In this document: positions 44,459 to 52,735 of the stretch, piece after piece
How positions within the stretch are numbered: the stretch's first letter is position 1
Layout: each line of letters starts with the position of its first letter
DNA from: DSVQ01 sp964484765
Lineage (GTDB): Bacteria; Planctomycetota; Planctomycetia; Planctomycetales; Planctomycetaceae
Assembly: GCA_964484765.1 (NCBI GenBank)
Contig: CAZAGI010000030.1
Coordinates: 1 to 64,000 of the forward strand
Reading direction: 5' to 3'
DNA length: 64,000 nucleotides
Notes under the pieces: model-generated
The model's database searches: none
The model's input: only the letters and a program-made list of their open reading frames with translations
Told to the model about the DNA's origin: nothing
Position numbers and translations under genes: made by a program

Positions 44459-44928
44459 TGAGTCTTCCAGCCACATTTCACAAGGGCCTTGATGTGACGG
44501 AATCAATCGCGTGTGAAATGCTGATCGCGCTCGCGGCGTTGATCGGCTGGGGCGTCAACGGAATCCCCGTCGTCATGCTCGCGGCGGAGACAAGTCCAAC
44601 CCTCTGGACCACATCCGAGTTCCGCGTGTTTTGCCTGATGGGATCGCTCGCCGGCGCGTTCCTGAAAATTGTTGTGTGGCCTGCTGGACCTGAAACACAG
44701 ATCACATCCCGGCGGATGGCCGCGGAGTTCCTTGCCTCGGCGATTTGCGGCGCGACGGCCACACCAATGGTGTTTCACTATCTCGGCTGGCGACTCAACG
44801 TCGACTCTGTGCTCGCGGTATCGGCGGCGACGGCGTTCGTCGGTGTGGCAACGTTGTCGACAGCGTCAGAACTGTATACGCGATTCATCAAGAAGCGCGG
44901 GGAAGAGATCATCGGGGGTGATAAATGA
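44458..44928 (+). CDS. Multi-pass membrane protein, holin-like
   Basis: A 156-residue protein with about four hydrophobic segments, including ACEMLIALAALIGWGVNGIP, FCLMGSLAGAFLKIVVW and VLAVSAATAFVGVATL. The C-terminus is charged (RFIKKRGEEIIGGDK). Size and topology fit a class of phage holins, but no holin family is recognised. It overlaps the protease gene by four bases (ATGA), which ties it to the membrane cassette. Confidence 0.65.
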   Translation: MSLPATFHKGLDVTESIACEMLIALAALIGWGVNGIPVVMLAAETSPTLWTTSEFRVFCLMGSLAGAFLKIVVWPAGPETQITSRRMAAEFLASAICGATATPMVFHYLGWRLNVDSVLAVSAATAFVGVATLSTASELYTRFIKKRGEEIIGGDK

Positions 44929-46382
44929 ACGCGCCAGGAATCATTGGCATCATGCTCGTGATCACGATTTCCGTCATCAGTCAGTGGTGGCTGCGATCAT
45001 TCTTCGCCGTGTTCGTAGCGTTCTGCATCTTCGCGGCGGTGGAAGAGGCGAAGTATTGGGCGCGGCTCGGGAAGCTGATTCTGCTGCTCTTTTTGCTGCC
45101 GTCGGCGGCATCGGCCGAGATGGTTGTTGTTCAATCTCAAGACTGTGCAAACAATCGGTGCGCCGTGCAGCAGGGAAGCGGCTCGGGAGTAATCATCGGC
45201 GAACTTCGCGATCGTCGCGCTGCTGTGCTGACGGCTGGGCATGTTGTCCGTGACGCAACCGCCGTCCACATTCGCTGGTATGAGGGGCAGTGGTTGTCGG
45301 CGTCGGTTCTGGCTGCGCGAACCGATACGGTTGCTGACCTGGCCGTTCTTGCTGTGCGCATCCCTGGAAAATGGACCTGCAACGAGGTGTCCTCGCAGCT
45401 GCCGCCATCATCGGCATCGGTGCTTGTTGCCGGTTTCCCAGGAGCAAACGTTCCGGCGCTCGAACTGCGCGGGACAATCGCCGGAAACACTGTGCAGAGT
45501 GTGACAGCACGCGGCGGCATGTCCGGCGGACCAGTCTTATACGACGGCCGTGTTGTCGGAATTGTGCGGGGGTTCTATTCACAAGGAAAGCCGGACACGA
45601 ATTGCACATCAGGCCCCGTGATTACCCAATGGCTGCATGAGACGTTGGGTTACATCCCAGCCGATCCTCATAACAGAACGGCGAAGCCCGCGGTGAAACC
45701 CAGTCGGGCTGCTCTTGTTCCGCGACCGCCAGAAGATTTGCCAGCGCTGCCCATCGTGGCAAAGCACAGCGGAGAAACGGCAGCAGAAATTCTGGCTGGA
45801 CAGCGACCAAAATTCGTGACACCGGTTGTCGCCAGCCCGCCGTTACCACCGTCTCCGACGATCGCAGTGGCCGCGCCGGTGATTCCGCCTGTTGCTTCGG
45901 CGCCGCCGGAAGTCATCGCGCAGCCAGCAACGGGTGGCGTTGTCACAACCATCGGCAAGGTGGCAGACGTCGCGGCGACGGCATGGACGATCGCTCAATG
46001 GGGCGGCTTGATCGGGGCGACGGGTGGCATCGGTGGTCTCGTCATGGGCGGCATCGCGCTTGCTCGCACGTTTCGCCGAATCGCAACCACAGCGAGAGCG
46101 CCGCCGGTTGAGCATCCACAGCCCATCACGCCACAGCCACCGCGACAATCTCCGCTACCATCGCCGATCACGATTGAGAATCCGCCGCCGCCGCAAGTTG
46201 TGATTCCCGAAACGCGATTTACCCCAGTCGAAAGAGAAACATTTTCCGAAGCCTACACGTGGGCAGTCGGTAAGTATGTGGGCCGCAACCCTGGTGCCGA
46301 AGGGACGATGGTCGCTTTGGACGCTTTGATCTGGCAGTACCTCGAATCCAAGGGCATTAAGCGCCCGAAATCGCAGTTATAA
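44925..46382 (+). CDS. Membrane-bound trypsin-like serine protease
   Basis: A 485-residue protein. There are two N-terminal spans (residues 5-20 and 26-40, then 49-64) before a chymotrypsin-fold domain whose full triad is visible: His106 in VLTAGHVV, Asp138 in TVADLAVL, Ser200 in ARGGMSGGPV. Residues 240-340 are Pro/Ala-rich, then a further hydrophobic region (IGATGGIGGLVMGGIALARTF) and another proline-rich stretch lead to a small C-terminal domain. HtrA-like in the core, without a PDZ. An exported or periplasm-facing protease is rare in phages; it may process envelope or virion proteins, or counter defence. Confidence 0.85.
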   Translation: MNAPGIIGIMLVITISVISQWWLRSFFAVFVAFCIFAAVEEAKYWARLGKLILLLFLLPSAASAEMVVVQSQDCANNRCAVQQGSGSGVIIGELRDRRAAVLTAGHVVRDATAVHIRWYEGQWLSASVLAARTDTVADLAVLAVRIPGKWTCNEVSSQLPPSSASVLVAGFPGANVPALELRGTIAGNTVQSVTARGGMSGGPVLYDGRVVGIVRGFYSQGKPDTNCTSGPVITQWLHETLGYIPADPHNRTAKPAVKPSRAALVPRPPEDLPALPIVAKHSGETAAEILAGQRPKFVTPVVASPPLPPSPTIAVAAPVIPPVASAPPEVIAQPATGGVVTTIGKVADVAATAWTIAQWGGLIGATGGIGGLVMGGIALARTFRRIATTARAPPVEHPQPITPQPPRQSPLPSPITIENPPPPQVVIPETRFTPVERETFSEAYTWAVGKYVGRNPGAEGTMVALDALIWQYLESKGIKRPKSQL

Positions 46383-46415
46383 ACGCACTCAATCATCTCT
46401 CTGGAGTTCTTTGCA

Positions 46416-47210
46416 ATGGCCGGTTCTGACGCTCTTCTCTGGTACAACGTGGGCGACTGGGCACCGTATGGTCTGGCCGTCCCCAACTTTTCTGATGACA
46501 CGAAATCGCAGAACGACACGATTCGATACCTCTGCGAAGTGATGGGGCGCAATCTGCAGGCCATCATGTGGCATTCGGATGCTCGACTGCGGACTCCGCC
46601 GTCGATCAACACACTGACCCGCATCCACAAGCTCTGCACGCGAGCACGATCGATCCTGGCGTCTCGGGCCGTTCCGTCCAATGTGCCAAACATGGAGCCG
46701 GCTCATGCGATTCCGGCCCCGGAAGAGTTCTTGCTGTACCCGACGCCGTACTTCAAGGTGCGGAATCAGTGGCTGAAACAATACAGCGGACTGATCCTGC
46801 AATCGCTCACCGAAGCAATGCAGCATCAGGAGAACGGGCGTCCGATTGAAATCAGCATGAACTTCGCCGGGCAAATCGGTCAGTACATCCAGCGGGTATA
46901 TCGCTTGATGGCAACCGAGTTGTTTCGTGTGCCGCTGACGGATGCAGAAAAGCCGGACTTCGTTCTGACAGACGCGCAACTCTCCGCTTACAACCCCGGA
47001 GCCTGGTTTACCTCGACCGAGATGATCGACACGGTACCCAGCCTGGACGATTGGCCAACTGAAGACGGTCTCTCTGTTCTGACCAGCGGCATTCCGATCA
47101 GTCATCTCCCGGCGTTGGGTCGGTGGCCGACAGGCGGGGGATCATCGTCGACGTCTGGCGGTACGGCAGTGCCGACAGGGGAAGCGTTCGCGCCAGCTCC
47201 GGGGGCGTGA
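46416..47210 (+). CDS. Hypothetical protein of the membrane cassette
   Basis: A 264-residue protein (MAGSDALLWYNVGDWAPYGL) with CTGGAG upstream. The first 200 residues are mixed helices with aromatic residues; the last 45 are Gly/Ser/Thr/Pro-rich (GRWPTGGGSSSTSGGTAVPT). No family recognised. The tail looks like a flexible linker or surface segment, possibly of a virion protein. Confidence 0.6.
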   Translation: MAGSDALLWYNVGDWAPYGLAVPNFSDDTKSQNDTIRYLCEVMGRNLQAIMWHSDARLRTPPSINTLTRIHKLCTRARSILASRAVPSNVPNMEPAHAIPAPEEFLLYPTPYFKVRNQWLKQYSGLILQSLTEAMQHQENGRPIEISMNFAGQIGQYIQRVYRLMATELFRVPLTDAEKPDFVLTDAQLSAYNPGAWFTSTEMIDTVPSLDDWPTEDGLSVLTSGIPISHLPALGRWPTGGGSSSTSGGTAVPTGEAFAPAPGA

Positions 47211-47276
47211 ACGTAGTAACAATCCGCCGGGGTTTCCGGCGGTGAATATCGGCGGGTACGAATTGAGGTTGGGGAA

Positions 47277-47417
47277 ATGATTCCACTAAAGAAGTTCGGA
47301 CCGCCCGGTACACGCAAGACGACCGTCCCCGTGGCATGCCGCCGCTGTGGGAAAACGCTGCTTGTGGCAAAGGGTCGGGTGATTGTCGAAATCTGCGGCA
47401 AATGCAAAGCGAAGTAA
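47277..47417 (+). CDS. Tiny Com-like zinc ribbon protein
   Basis: A 46-residue protein (MIPLKKFGPPGTRKTTVPVA) with TTGGGGAA upstream. It has CRRCGK and CGKCKAK, a four-cysteine ribbon with a basic tail, resembling small RNA-binding regulators such as Mu Com. A Mom-like gene lies 2 kb downstream, so a Com-type role is tempting but unproven. Confidence 0.6.
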   Translation: MIPLKKFGPPGTRKTTVPVACRRCGKTLLVAKGRVIVEICGKCKAK

Positions 47418-47454
47418 TGCGTCAACTCTATCTGACCATTTGAAAGGTAAACAC

Positions 47455-47709
47455 ATGCACTACCGCAACGGCCGCGAGGCCAAGAACGGCGACAAGATTG
47501 TCCAGCTCGGCGGTTACGGAAACGGTGCACAGATCGTTGCCGCTGGCGTGCTGTATGACGCCAAGCCCGGAAACGATTATTGCAACGGGTCCATCGCACC
47601 GATCCAATCCGCCATCACATCGGCCTGCATGTGCGACTGCCTGCACATCGACGACGTTGCTGAAATGCTCAAGGAGAAGGGTCTCGATAAGCGGCCGGCA
47701 GGGAAGTAA
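47455..47709 (+). CDS. Small hypothetical protein
   Basis: An 84-residue protein (MHYRNGREAKNGDKIVQLGG) with GAAAGG upstream. Beta-rich (SH3-like pattern) for about 60 residues, then a helix. CMCDCLH could bind metal. Such small beta proteins recur in phages near lysis genes. Confidence 0.6.
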   Translation: MHYRNGREAKNGDKIVQLGGYGNGAQIVAAGVLYDAKPGNDYCNGSIAPIQSAITSACMCDCLHIDDVAEMLKEKGLDKRPAGK

Positions 47710-47712
47710 GCC

Positions 47713-47901
47713 ATGCGATGCGAAATCTGCGGACATCCAAACGGAGACACAGGATTGCACCATTGCAATCCGCGCAGACTCGCTCAGATCGAAGCCCGAT
47801 ATCGCCGGGAAGAAGAGGCGGAAGTTGAAGAGGAAGAGCCGTCGTTTGAGGAACGGCTTGAAACCGGATTTGCCATGCTGGCAGGAATCAATCAGTCGTG
47901 A
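47713..47901 (+). CDS. Small zinc-finger/acidic protein
   Basis: A 62-residue protein with CEICGHPNGDTGLHHCNPRR at its N-terminus (CxxC plus HHC), then a very acidic helix (EEEAEVEEEEPSFEERLETG). It overlaps the nuclease start by four bases. Confidence 0.6.
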   Translation: MRCEICGHPNGDTGLHHCNPRRLAQIEARYRREEEAEVEEEEPSFEERLETGFAMLAGINQS

Positions 47902-48338
47902 AACAACTCTACCTCACCCTCGCCGGTCTCATCCTCCTGGGCGTCTGCATCAGCATGCGAGCGCTCGGCGAGCCCCCCGCGCACGGCTGGTCCACCAAAT
48001 GCCGCATCATCGAGGTGTATGACGGCGACACAATCACTGTGGAAATCACCCGGCGGGTGCGGGTCCGCTTGCTCGATTGCTGGGCTCCGGAAGTCAAGAC
48101 CACGGACGCAACGGAAAAGGCGCGGGGCATTGCGTCCCGCGATCACCTCCGCGCAGCGGCTGAGAACTGCGAGGCCACGCTGTTCGTGCCGGGATCGGAC
48201 CGGGACATGCTCGGCGATGAATGGACCATGGGGCGCGTGCTCGGGCACGTCTGGTTGATTCGCAGTGACGGGAAGGCCGACAAGGAGTCGCTGTCGGAGT
48301 TTCAGGTGAGGGCCGGGCACGCGACGAAAGAGAAGTGA
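47898..48338 (+). CDS. Secreted thermonuclease-like (SNase) protein
   Basis: A 146-residue protein starting at GTG, with a signal peptide (LTLAGLILLGVCISMRALG). The SNase core follows: IIEVYDGDTITVEITRRVRV, RLLDCWAPEVK (the R-x2-x-D/G-E pattern with Trp-Ala-Pro), and a C-terminal GRVLGHVWL. It should be an exported calcium-dependent sugar-non-specific nuclease. It may degrade host or competing DNA outside the cytoplasm. Some of the usual C-terminal helix is short. Confidence 0.82.
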   Translation: MKQLYLTLAGLILLGVCISMRALGEPPAHGWSTKCRIIEVYDGDTITVEITRRVRVRLLDCWAPEVKTTDATEKARGIASRDHLRAAAENCEATLFVPGSDRDMLGDEWTMGRVLGHVWLIRSDGKADKESLSEFQVRAGHATKEK

Positions 48339-48387
48339 TGCCAGCCGCAGCGAATCCCCATCCACTACAATAAATCCGGGAATCGCC

Positions 48388-48684
48388 ATGGTCGCGGCCA
48401 TGCAGGATGCTCGCGTGATTCGCTGGATGATCGACCAGGCGGACAGCATCGCCGCATCGGATGTTCCGCATGGATGGCGGGTGGTGCAGCTTGTGGGCGG
48501 CCCATACGACGGCTTGCAGTTCCCGGCCCCGCAGCCAAATGAAGATCGGCAGATTCTGCTGACTCTTCCCACAACGCCCCGCGATCGCCCAGGCGGTCCG
48601 TGCTTCGCAATCTATCGGATCGGTCGCCATGCAGACCGTGCGTGGTTTCATGCGATCCAGAGTGCAACAGTCGCTGCTTCGTAG
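48388..48684 (+). CDS. Hypothetical phage protein
   Basis: A 98-residue protein (MVAAMQDARVIRWMIDQADS); ATG at 48400 is also possible. The centre (WRVVQLVGGPYDGLQFPAPQ) matches a short motif seen in many phage proteins, VxLxGGPxDG. Beta-rich; function unknown. Confidence 0.6.
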   Translation: MVAAMQDARVIRWMIDQADSIAASDVPHGWRVVQLVGGPYDGLQFPAPQPNEDRQILLTLPTTPRDRPGGPCFAIYRIGRHADRAWFHAIQSATVAAS

Positions 48685-48796
48685 CCGGATCTCCACATCA
48701 GCGTTGACCTGTGGCGTAACTTCCTGCATGCCATAGTGATAACGGCAACCAAGCTCTACCGAATTCTTGGGGGGCTTGGGGGTGTGAACCGAAGCG

Positions 48797-48830
48797 GTCG
48801 CCCCGGAGAGCGGTAACTCTCCGAGGCGAC
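48797..48830 (+). terminator. GC-rich hairpin before the packaging module
   Basis: GTCGCC plus CGGAGAG pairs with CTCTCCG plus GGCGAC around the loop CGGTAA, with a single C-A mismatch; 13 bp in all. There is no T-run after it, so it could be a rho-dependent pause site, an antiterminator target or an mRNA end stabiliser. It divides the early/accessory genes from the DNA modification and packaging genes. Confidence 0.5.
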
Positions 48831-48899
48831 CTGACACATAGCATCACGACCAGCGAGGGTCGCGACGCGCAGTGCTCGAAGCTGCGCTCGGGAGTCCTT

Positions 48900-49403
48900 A
48901 TGCAGGTCCGCGATCGCATCAAAGAGTTTCGGAGGATTCTGGCCGCCCAGTTGAGGCCGAGTCCGCGAAACTGGAAGTTGCATCCCCAGTCCCAGGCGAA
49001 CGCACTCCGCGGCATCCTCGCGGAGATCGGTCTGGCGGATGTCTGCCTCGTGTTCATCAATGAGCGAGACGAGTTCGAGTTGATCGACGGCCATCTCCGT
49101 GCGGAAACCCTGCCGAATCAGGAGCTTCCGTGCCTGATCCTCGACGTAAACCGCACAGAAGCTGCTCAGCTTCTCGCCGTGATGGATCCGCTTGTTGGCA
49201 TGGCGACGGTCGACATTCCGAAACTGAAGGTGCTACTCGCTGACGTGAAGTTCGAGTCGCCAGATGTGAGCGACATGCTCGCCCGGCTGGCGACGGATGT
49301 CGGCGTCATCGCTCCCACCTTCCCGGCCGCGTCGCTCGGTGAACAAGGTCGGCTCGATCGCAAGGGGCGGGTGAAGTGCCCGGCGTGCGGCCATGAGTGG
49401 TGA
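48900..49403 (+). CDS. ParB N-terminal-like protein with C-terminal zinc half-ribbon
   Basis: A 167-residue protein (MQVRDRIKEFRRILAAQLRP) of the ParB/Srx fold: LRPSPRNWKLHPQSQANALR, then VFINERDEFELIDGHLRAE (the IxDGHxR motif) and VLDVNRTEAAQLLAV-like helix. It ends in KCPACGHEW, a zinc knuckle. The final 11 bases overlap the Mom-like gene, showing coupling. In many phages this gene type directly precedes mom-like or methyltransferase genes before terminase. Confidence 0.75.
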   Translation: MQVRDRIKEFRRILAAQLRPSPRNWKLHPQSQANALRGILAEIGLADVCLVFINERDEFELIDGHLRAETLPNQELPCLILDVNRTEAAQLLAVMDPLVGMATVDIPKLKVLLADVKFESPDVSDMLARLATDVGVIAPTFPAASLGEQGRLDRKGRVKCPACGHEW

Positions 49404-50091
49404 GGTTCCCCCACTCCGGATCGACTGGTGTTCGCACGAGGCCGCAAAGTATGCCGTCGAACATTGGCACTACTCCCGCACAATGCCCGCGTCCAAGACA
49501 GTCAAGGTCGGCGTGTGGGAGCACGGCCAGTTCATCGGCGTGGTGATCTTCAGCCGAGGGAGTTGTCCCTCGATCGGCAAGCCGTTTGGATTAACGCAAA
49601 CCGAATGCTGCGAACTGACACGGGTTGCCCTGGCACCGCACGCAACGCCGACGACACGCATCCTCGCCATCGCGCTGCGGATGCTGCGACGGCAGTCACC
49701 CGATCTGCGGCTCGTCATCAGCTACGCCGACTGCGACCAAGGCCACCACGGTGGCATCTACGCGGGCGGCGGTTGGTTGTACATCGGCAAAGTCCAACTT
49801 GATGGCGGTACGCCCTGCTGGAAGATCCACGGCCGTAAGTGGCACGCCCGCACGATCACGGCCCGCGGCTGGAGTGCCTCGCAGGAGTGGCTCAGGGCAA
49901 ACATCGACCCGCATGCCGAACCGGTTTACACGACTGGAAAGCACAAGTATCTCTTTCCCCTGGCAGAACAAATGCGGTGGCAACTTCTCCCGTTGGTGCA
50001 GCCGTATCCAAAACGCGCCGGAAGTGCAGACGGTGGCACGGCAACCGACCAGGTTGCAGGGGGCGGTTCGACTCCGACCTCGGCGCTTTGA
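49393..50091 (+). CDS. Mom-like DNA modification protein (GNAT-fold)
   Basis: A 232-residue protein. The conserved parts are WCSHEAAKYAVEHWHYSRTM, VKVGVWEHGQFIGVVIFSRG, GLTQTECCELTRVALAPHAT and ISYADCDQGHHGGIYAGGGW. These match the family named after Mu Mom, which adds a methylcarbamoyl group to adenine in phage DNA and blocks restriction. The last 30 codons (GGTATDQVAGGGSTPTSAL) are also the sequence of a tRNA-like fold. The assignment to the superfamily is fairly safe; the chemistry is inferred. Confidence 0.72.
   Translation: MSGEVPPLRIDWCSHEAAKYAVEHWHYSRTMPASKTVKVGVWEHGQFIGVVIFSRGSCPSIGKPFGLTQTECCELTRVALAPHATPTTRILAIALRMLRRQSPDLRLVISYADCDQGHHGGIYAGGGWLYIGKVQLDGGTPCWKIHGRKWHARTITARGWSASQEWLRANIDPHAEPVYTTGKHKYLFPLAEQMRWQLLPLVQPYPKRAGSADGGTATDQVAGGGSTPTSAL
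50015..50087 (+). other. tRNA-like fold inside the 3' end of the Mom-like gene
   Basis: Acceptor GCGCCGG pairs with TCGGCGC (last pair G-T). D-arm GTGC-AGACGGTG-GCAC and anticodon arm GCAAC-CGACCAG-GTTGC are perfectly paired, and a T-loop TTCGACT is closed by four of five pairs. One extra base separates T-arm and acceptor, and position 33 is G, not T, so normal decoding (ACC, Gly) is doubtful. CCA is not encoded. It ends four bases before the stop codon's last base. Confidence 0.55.
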
Positions 50092-50172
50092 GCACAGCAC
50101 ATCGCGATGTCAGCAATGCGTTGATTCGCGATGTTTTGTAAAGCAATGACCACATCGACGGGGACGCGGGCC

Positions 50173-50526
50173 ATGAGCGAACCAGTGCTCGACAAAGTCT
50201 CAGACGGCTCGTCGGTGCTGTTCTGGTGTCCCGGCTGCGAAACCTATCACGGCGTGTGGCTGCGTGGTTTTGCTCATCTCAACCCGAAGGGGGCCACATG
50301 GGAGTGGAACGGCGACATGGTTCGTCCGACATTCTCGCCATCGATCCTCGTTCGCGGCACGCTGCCCATTACTGACGAGGAGCGTGACCGCATCATGCGT
50401 GGTGAACCGGTCACGCCGCGCGACTTCGTCTGCCACAGTTTCGTTCGCGACGGTCAGATCGAATTCCTTTCCGACAGCACGCATCATCTCGCGGGACAAA
50501 CAGTTCCGTTGCCGCCGCGGGATTGA
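50173..50526 (+). CDS. DUF6527-like phage protein
   Basis: A 117-residue protein. FWCPGCETYHGVWLRG, WEWNGDMVRPTFSPSILVRG, CHSFVRDGQIEFLSDSTHHL and AGQTVPLPP follow the order of a phage family (DUF6527-like) of unknown role, with Cys/His residues that could bind metal. The ATG at 50173 is preferred over the open frame from 50131. It overlaps the next start by four bases. Confidence 0.78.
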   Translation: MSEPVLDKVSDGSSVLFWCPGCETYHGVWLRGFAHLNPKGATWEWNGDMVRPTFSPSILVRGTLPITDEERDRIMRGEPVTPRDFVCHSFVRDGQIEFLSDSTHHLAGQTVPLPPRD

Positions 50527-51047
50527 GCGGCATACTTCATCAAATGGCCGACCTCAGCCCCGAGATGGAGATTCAGGGATCGCGCGACCTCACGACGATC
50601 GCGCAGGTAGTGCTGCATCCCCAGTGGGTGATGCCCGAGGGCGTGTATGCGTGGCTCCCGGCCATGATCGCCGAAACGATCGCGGCGAAGCATCCCGACG
50701 ATCACCCGAAAAAGGGCCAGTACAAGTTCAGCACCCGCGCTCGCCAGAAGGCGATGGCCCTGATGATGAAACTGCATCAGTTGAATGCGTCCGCCCCGCA
50801 GCGAGTTCCACCTGCCCCGGTACCACCGCCGGCCACGCCTGCAGTCACGATCACAAACAACGTCACGGCATCGGCCGAGGCGCAAGCGACAGCGGTGACA
50901 GTGCAAAACGTGCTCGACGGTATCGCCCATGACCCTCAATACCTCGAGTACTTGCGATCTCGCGCAACGGGTCGCGACACCCGCATTGTGGGCCAGTTTG
51001 GCGAGTCGCGGCCGGTGGAAGATGGCGCCGCATCTCCAATGGATTGA
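50523..51047 (+). CDS. Putative terminase small subunit
   Basis: A 174-residue protein directly before and overlapping the large subunit. It is helical at the N-terminus (MSGILHQMADLSPEMEIQGS), with a Pro/Ala/Thr-rich segment near residues 95-115, then another helix. Small subunits bind pac or cos DNA. The assignment is by position and size only; no HTH signature is clear. Confidence 0.5.
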   Translation: MSGILHQMADLSPEMEIQGSRDLTTIAQVVLHPQWVMPEGVYAWLPAMIAETIAAKHPDDHPKKGQYKFSTRARQKAMALMMKLHQLNASAPQRVPPAPVPPPATPAVTITNNVTASAEAQATAVTVQNVLDGIAHDPQYLEYLRSRATGRDTRIVGQFGESRPVEDGAASPMD

Positions 51048-52362
51048 CGCTCACGTCACACTGTTTCTGCTGGACCTGCCCCCCTATCAGGGCATCTCCA
51101 TCGGTCTGATTGAAGCCCCACCTCGACACGGAAAGAGCGAATACGTCAGCCGTTACGTGTCATCATGGTATGTCGGTCGCTTTCCCGAACGACGCGTAAT
51201 CCTCACCAGTTACGGTGCCAAGTTCGCCGCGTCGTGGGGACGCAACGCACGCGACTTACTCGAGGAGTGGGGGCCGAACGTCTGGGGTGTCGATGTTCGG
51301 CAGGACACCCGGGCAAAGAATGAGTGGGATCTGTTCGGCCGAAACGGCGGAATGATCTCCGCTGGCATCGGCGGCCCCATCAACGGCCGTGCGGCTCACC
51401 TGCTGATCGTCGACGACTACATCAAAAACGCGGAAGAGGCGATGTCCGAAGGTCGCCGGCAAGCCCATTGGGATTGGTGGGAATCGACGGCGTCGCTGCG
51501 ATTGGAGCCGGACGCCAAAGCACTGATCATGGCCACCCGCTGGCATGAGGATGATCTGGGCGGCCGGATCCTGAAACAGTCCGCGGCGATCGGACAGCCT
51601 GTCATGCGCCTACGCCTGCCCGCTTTGGCGGAGGAGAACGATCCGCTCGGGCGTAAACCGGGCCAGGCGTTATGGCCGGAGCGATTCGACGAGGCGTCGC
51701 TACTCAAGCGGAAAGCTAGCCGTTCCCCGTTCTGGTGGAACGCGTTGTTTCAGCAGAAGCCGACGCGGCACGAGGGCGTCGAATGGCCCGATGCGTACTT
51801 CGAGGATCGAATCTGGACCCGCGAATGGCCGACCGCATGGGAGCGGACCGCCATCGCACTGGATCCGTCGAAAGGGAAAACAGACCGCAGCGACTTCTCA
51901 GCCCTCGTGTTCGTCGGTATCACCGGCGGCAAGTTGTGGGTGGACGCGGACATCAAAAAACGCGGCGTTCCACAGATGGTGAATGACGGCGTGCGATTCT
52001 CCCAAGGCCACCCGTCCGAGACGTTCATCATCGAGTCGAATGCCTGGCAGGACCTGCTCGCCCCCGAGTTCGATCGCCAGACCCGCGAAAGTGGATTGAT
52101 CCCTCTGCCGATCCGGCTGCTGAACAACTCGACCAAAAAGGAAGTCCGCATCGGCCGGCTCGGTACGTACCTCAGCCGCGACGTCGTGCGATTCCGTGAC
52201 ACGCCAGGCTGCCGGGAATTGGTGAAGCAGCTCCGGGAGTTTCCCCTCGGCGATCATGACGACGGCCCGGACGCCTTCGAGATGTGCATCCGCGGCATGC
52301 AGGAACGTCAGGCCCAAGAGGTTGCGGCCGAGGATGAAGGCTGGGGTATCGCGGTTGTGTAA
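51022..52362 (+). CDS. Terminase large subunit
   Basis: A 446-residue packaging ATPase/nuclease. Walker A is at residues 32-39 (EAPPRHGKSE), VILTSYGAKFAASWGRNARD follows, Walker B is HLLIVDDYIKNAEEA, and the coupling motif region ATRWHEDDLGGRI is present. The nuclease half has AIALDPSKGKTDRSDFSALV (first catalytic Asp), FIIESNAWQ and GDHDDGPDAFEM (C-terminal Asp). It drives DNA into the prohead and cuts it. The start at 51022 has GGTGGAAG upstream; the frame is open from 50929. Confidence 0.93.
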   Translation: MAPHLQWIDAHVTLFLLDLPPYQGISIGLIEAPPRHGKSEYVSRYVSSWYVGRFPERRVILTSYGAKFAASWGRNARDLLEEWGPNVWGVDVRQDTRAKNEWDLFGRNGGMISAGIGGPINGRAAHLLIVDDYIKNAEEAMSEGRRQAHWDWWESTASLRLEPDAKALIMATRWHEDDLGGRILKQSAAIGQPVMRLRLPALAEENDPLGRKPGQALWPERFDEASLLKRKASRSPFWWNALFQQKPTRHEGVEWPDAYFEDRIWTREWPTAWERTAIALDPSKGKTDRSDFSALVFVGITGGKLWVDADIKKRGVPQMVNDGVRFSQGHPSETFIIESNAWQDLLAPEFDRQTRESGLIPLPIRLLNNSTKKEVRIGRLGTYLSRDVVRFRDTPGCRELVKQLREFPLGDHDDGPDAFEMCIRGMQERQAQEVAAEDEGWGIAVV

Positions 52363-52413
52363 ATCGGGCTCTCGGCGATGATGCCGGGTGCCACAGCGGC
52401 CGAGGGGAAGTGA

Positions 52414-52611
52414 ATGTATCACGTCTGCAACAAATGTAGCGGTGATGGTCGGATTCGTGTGAGCGGCGTATGGCCGTTTGGGCACTGCCAGCCCTGTCCA
52501 GAATGCGGAGGCGATGGACGAATGCGACCACCACCGTACGTTGCGAATCGCCCGGTGTCGCCAGCACCGCCGTGTAGGCCATTGAAGATTGTGCTGAGAG
52601 TGCAACAGTGA
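52414..52611 (+). CDS. Small DnaJ-type zinc finger protein
   Basis: A 65-residue protein with CNKCSGDGRI and CPECGGDGRM, two CxxCxGxG repeats as in the DnaJ cysteine-rich domain, then a Pro/Arg-rich tail. It could assist folding of structural proteins. Confidence 0.62.
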   Translation: MYHVCNKCSGDGRIRVSGVWPFGHCQPCPECGGDGRMRPPPYVANRPVSPAPPCRPLKIVLRVQQ

Positions 52612-52735
52612 CAGCGTAAGGAACCGTGGTGTCGATCGGTGGAGACGCCGGCACGGTGTATGGCATCGTCCCCGATGGCGAGTGATTCCCGCTTGGCTAT
52701 TACAAAAGCGAATTAGAAGCGGCGTCGGGGGCCTG

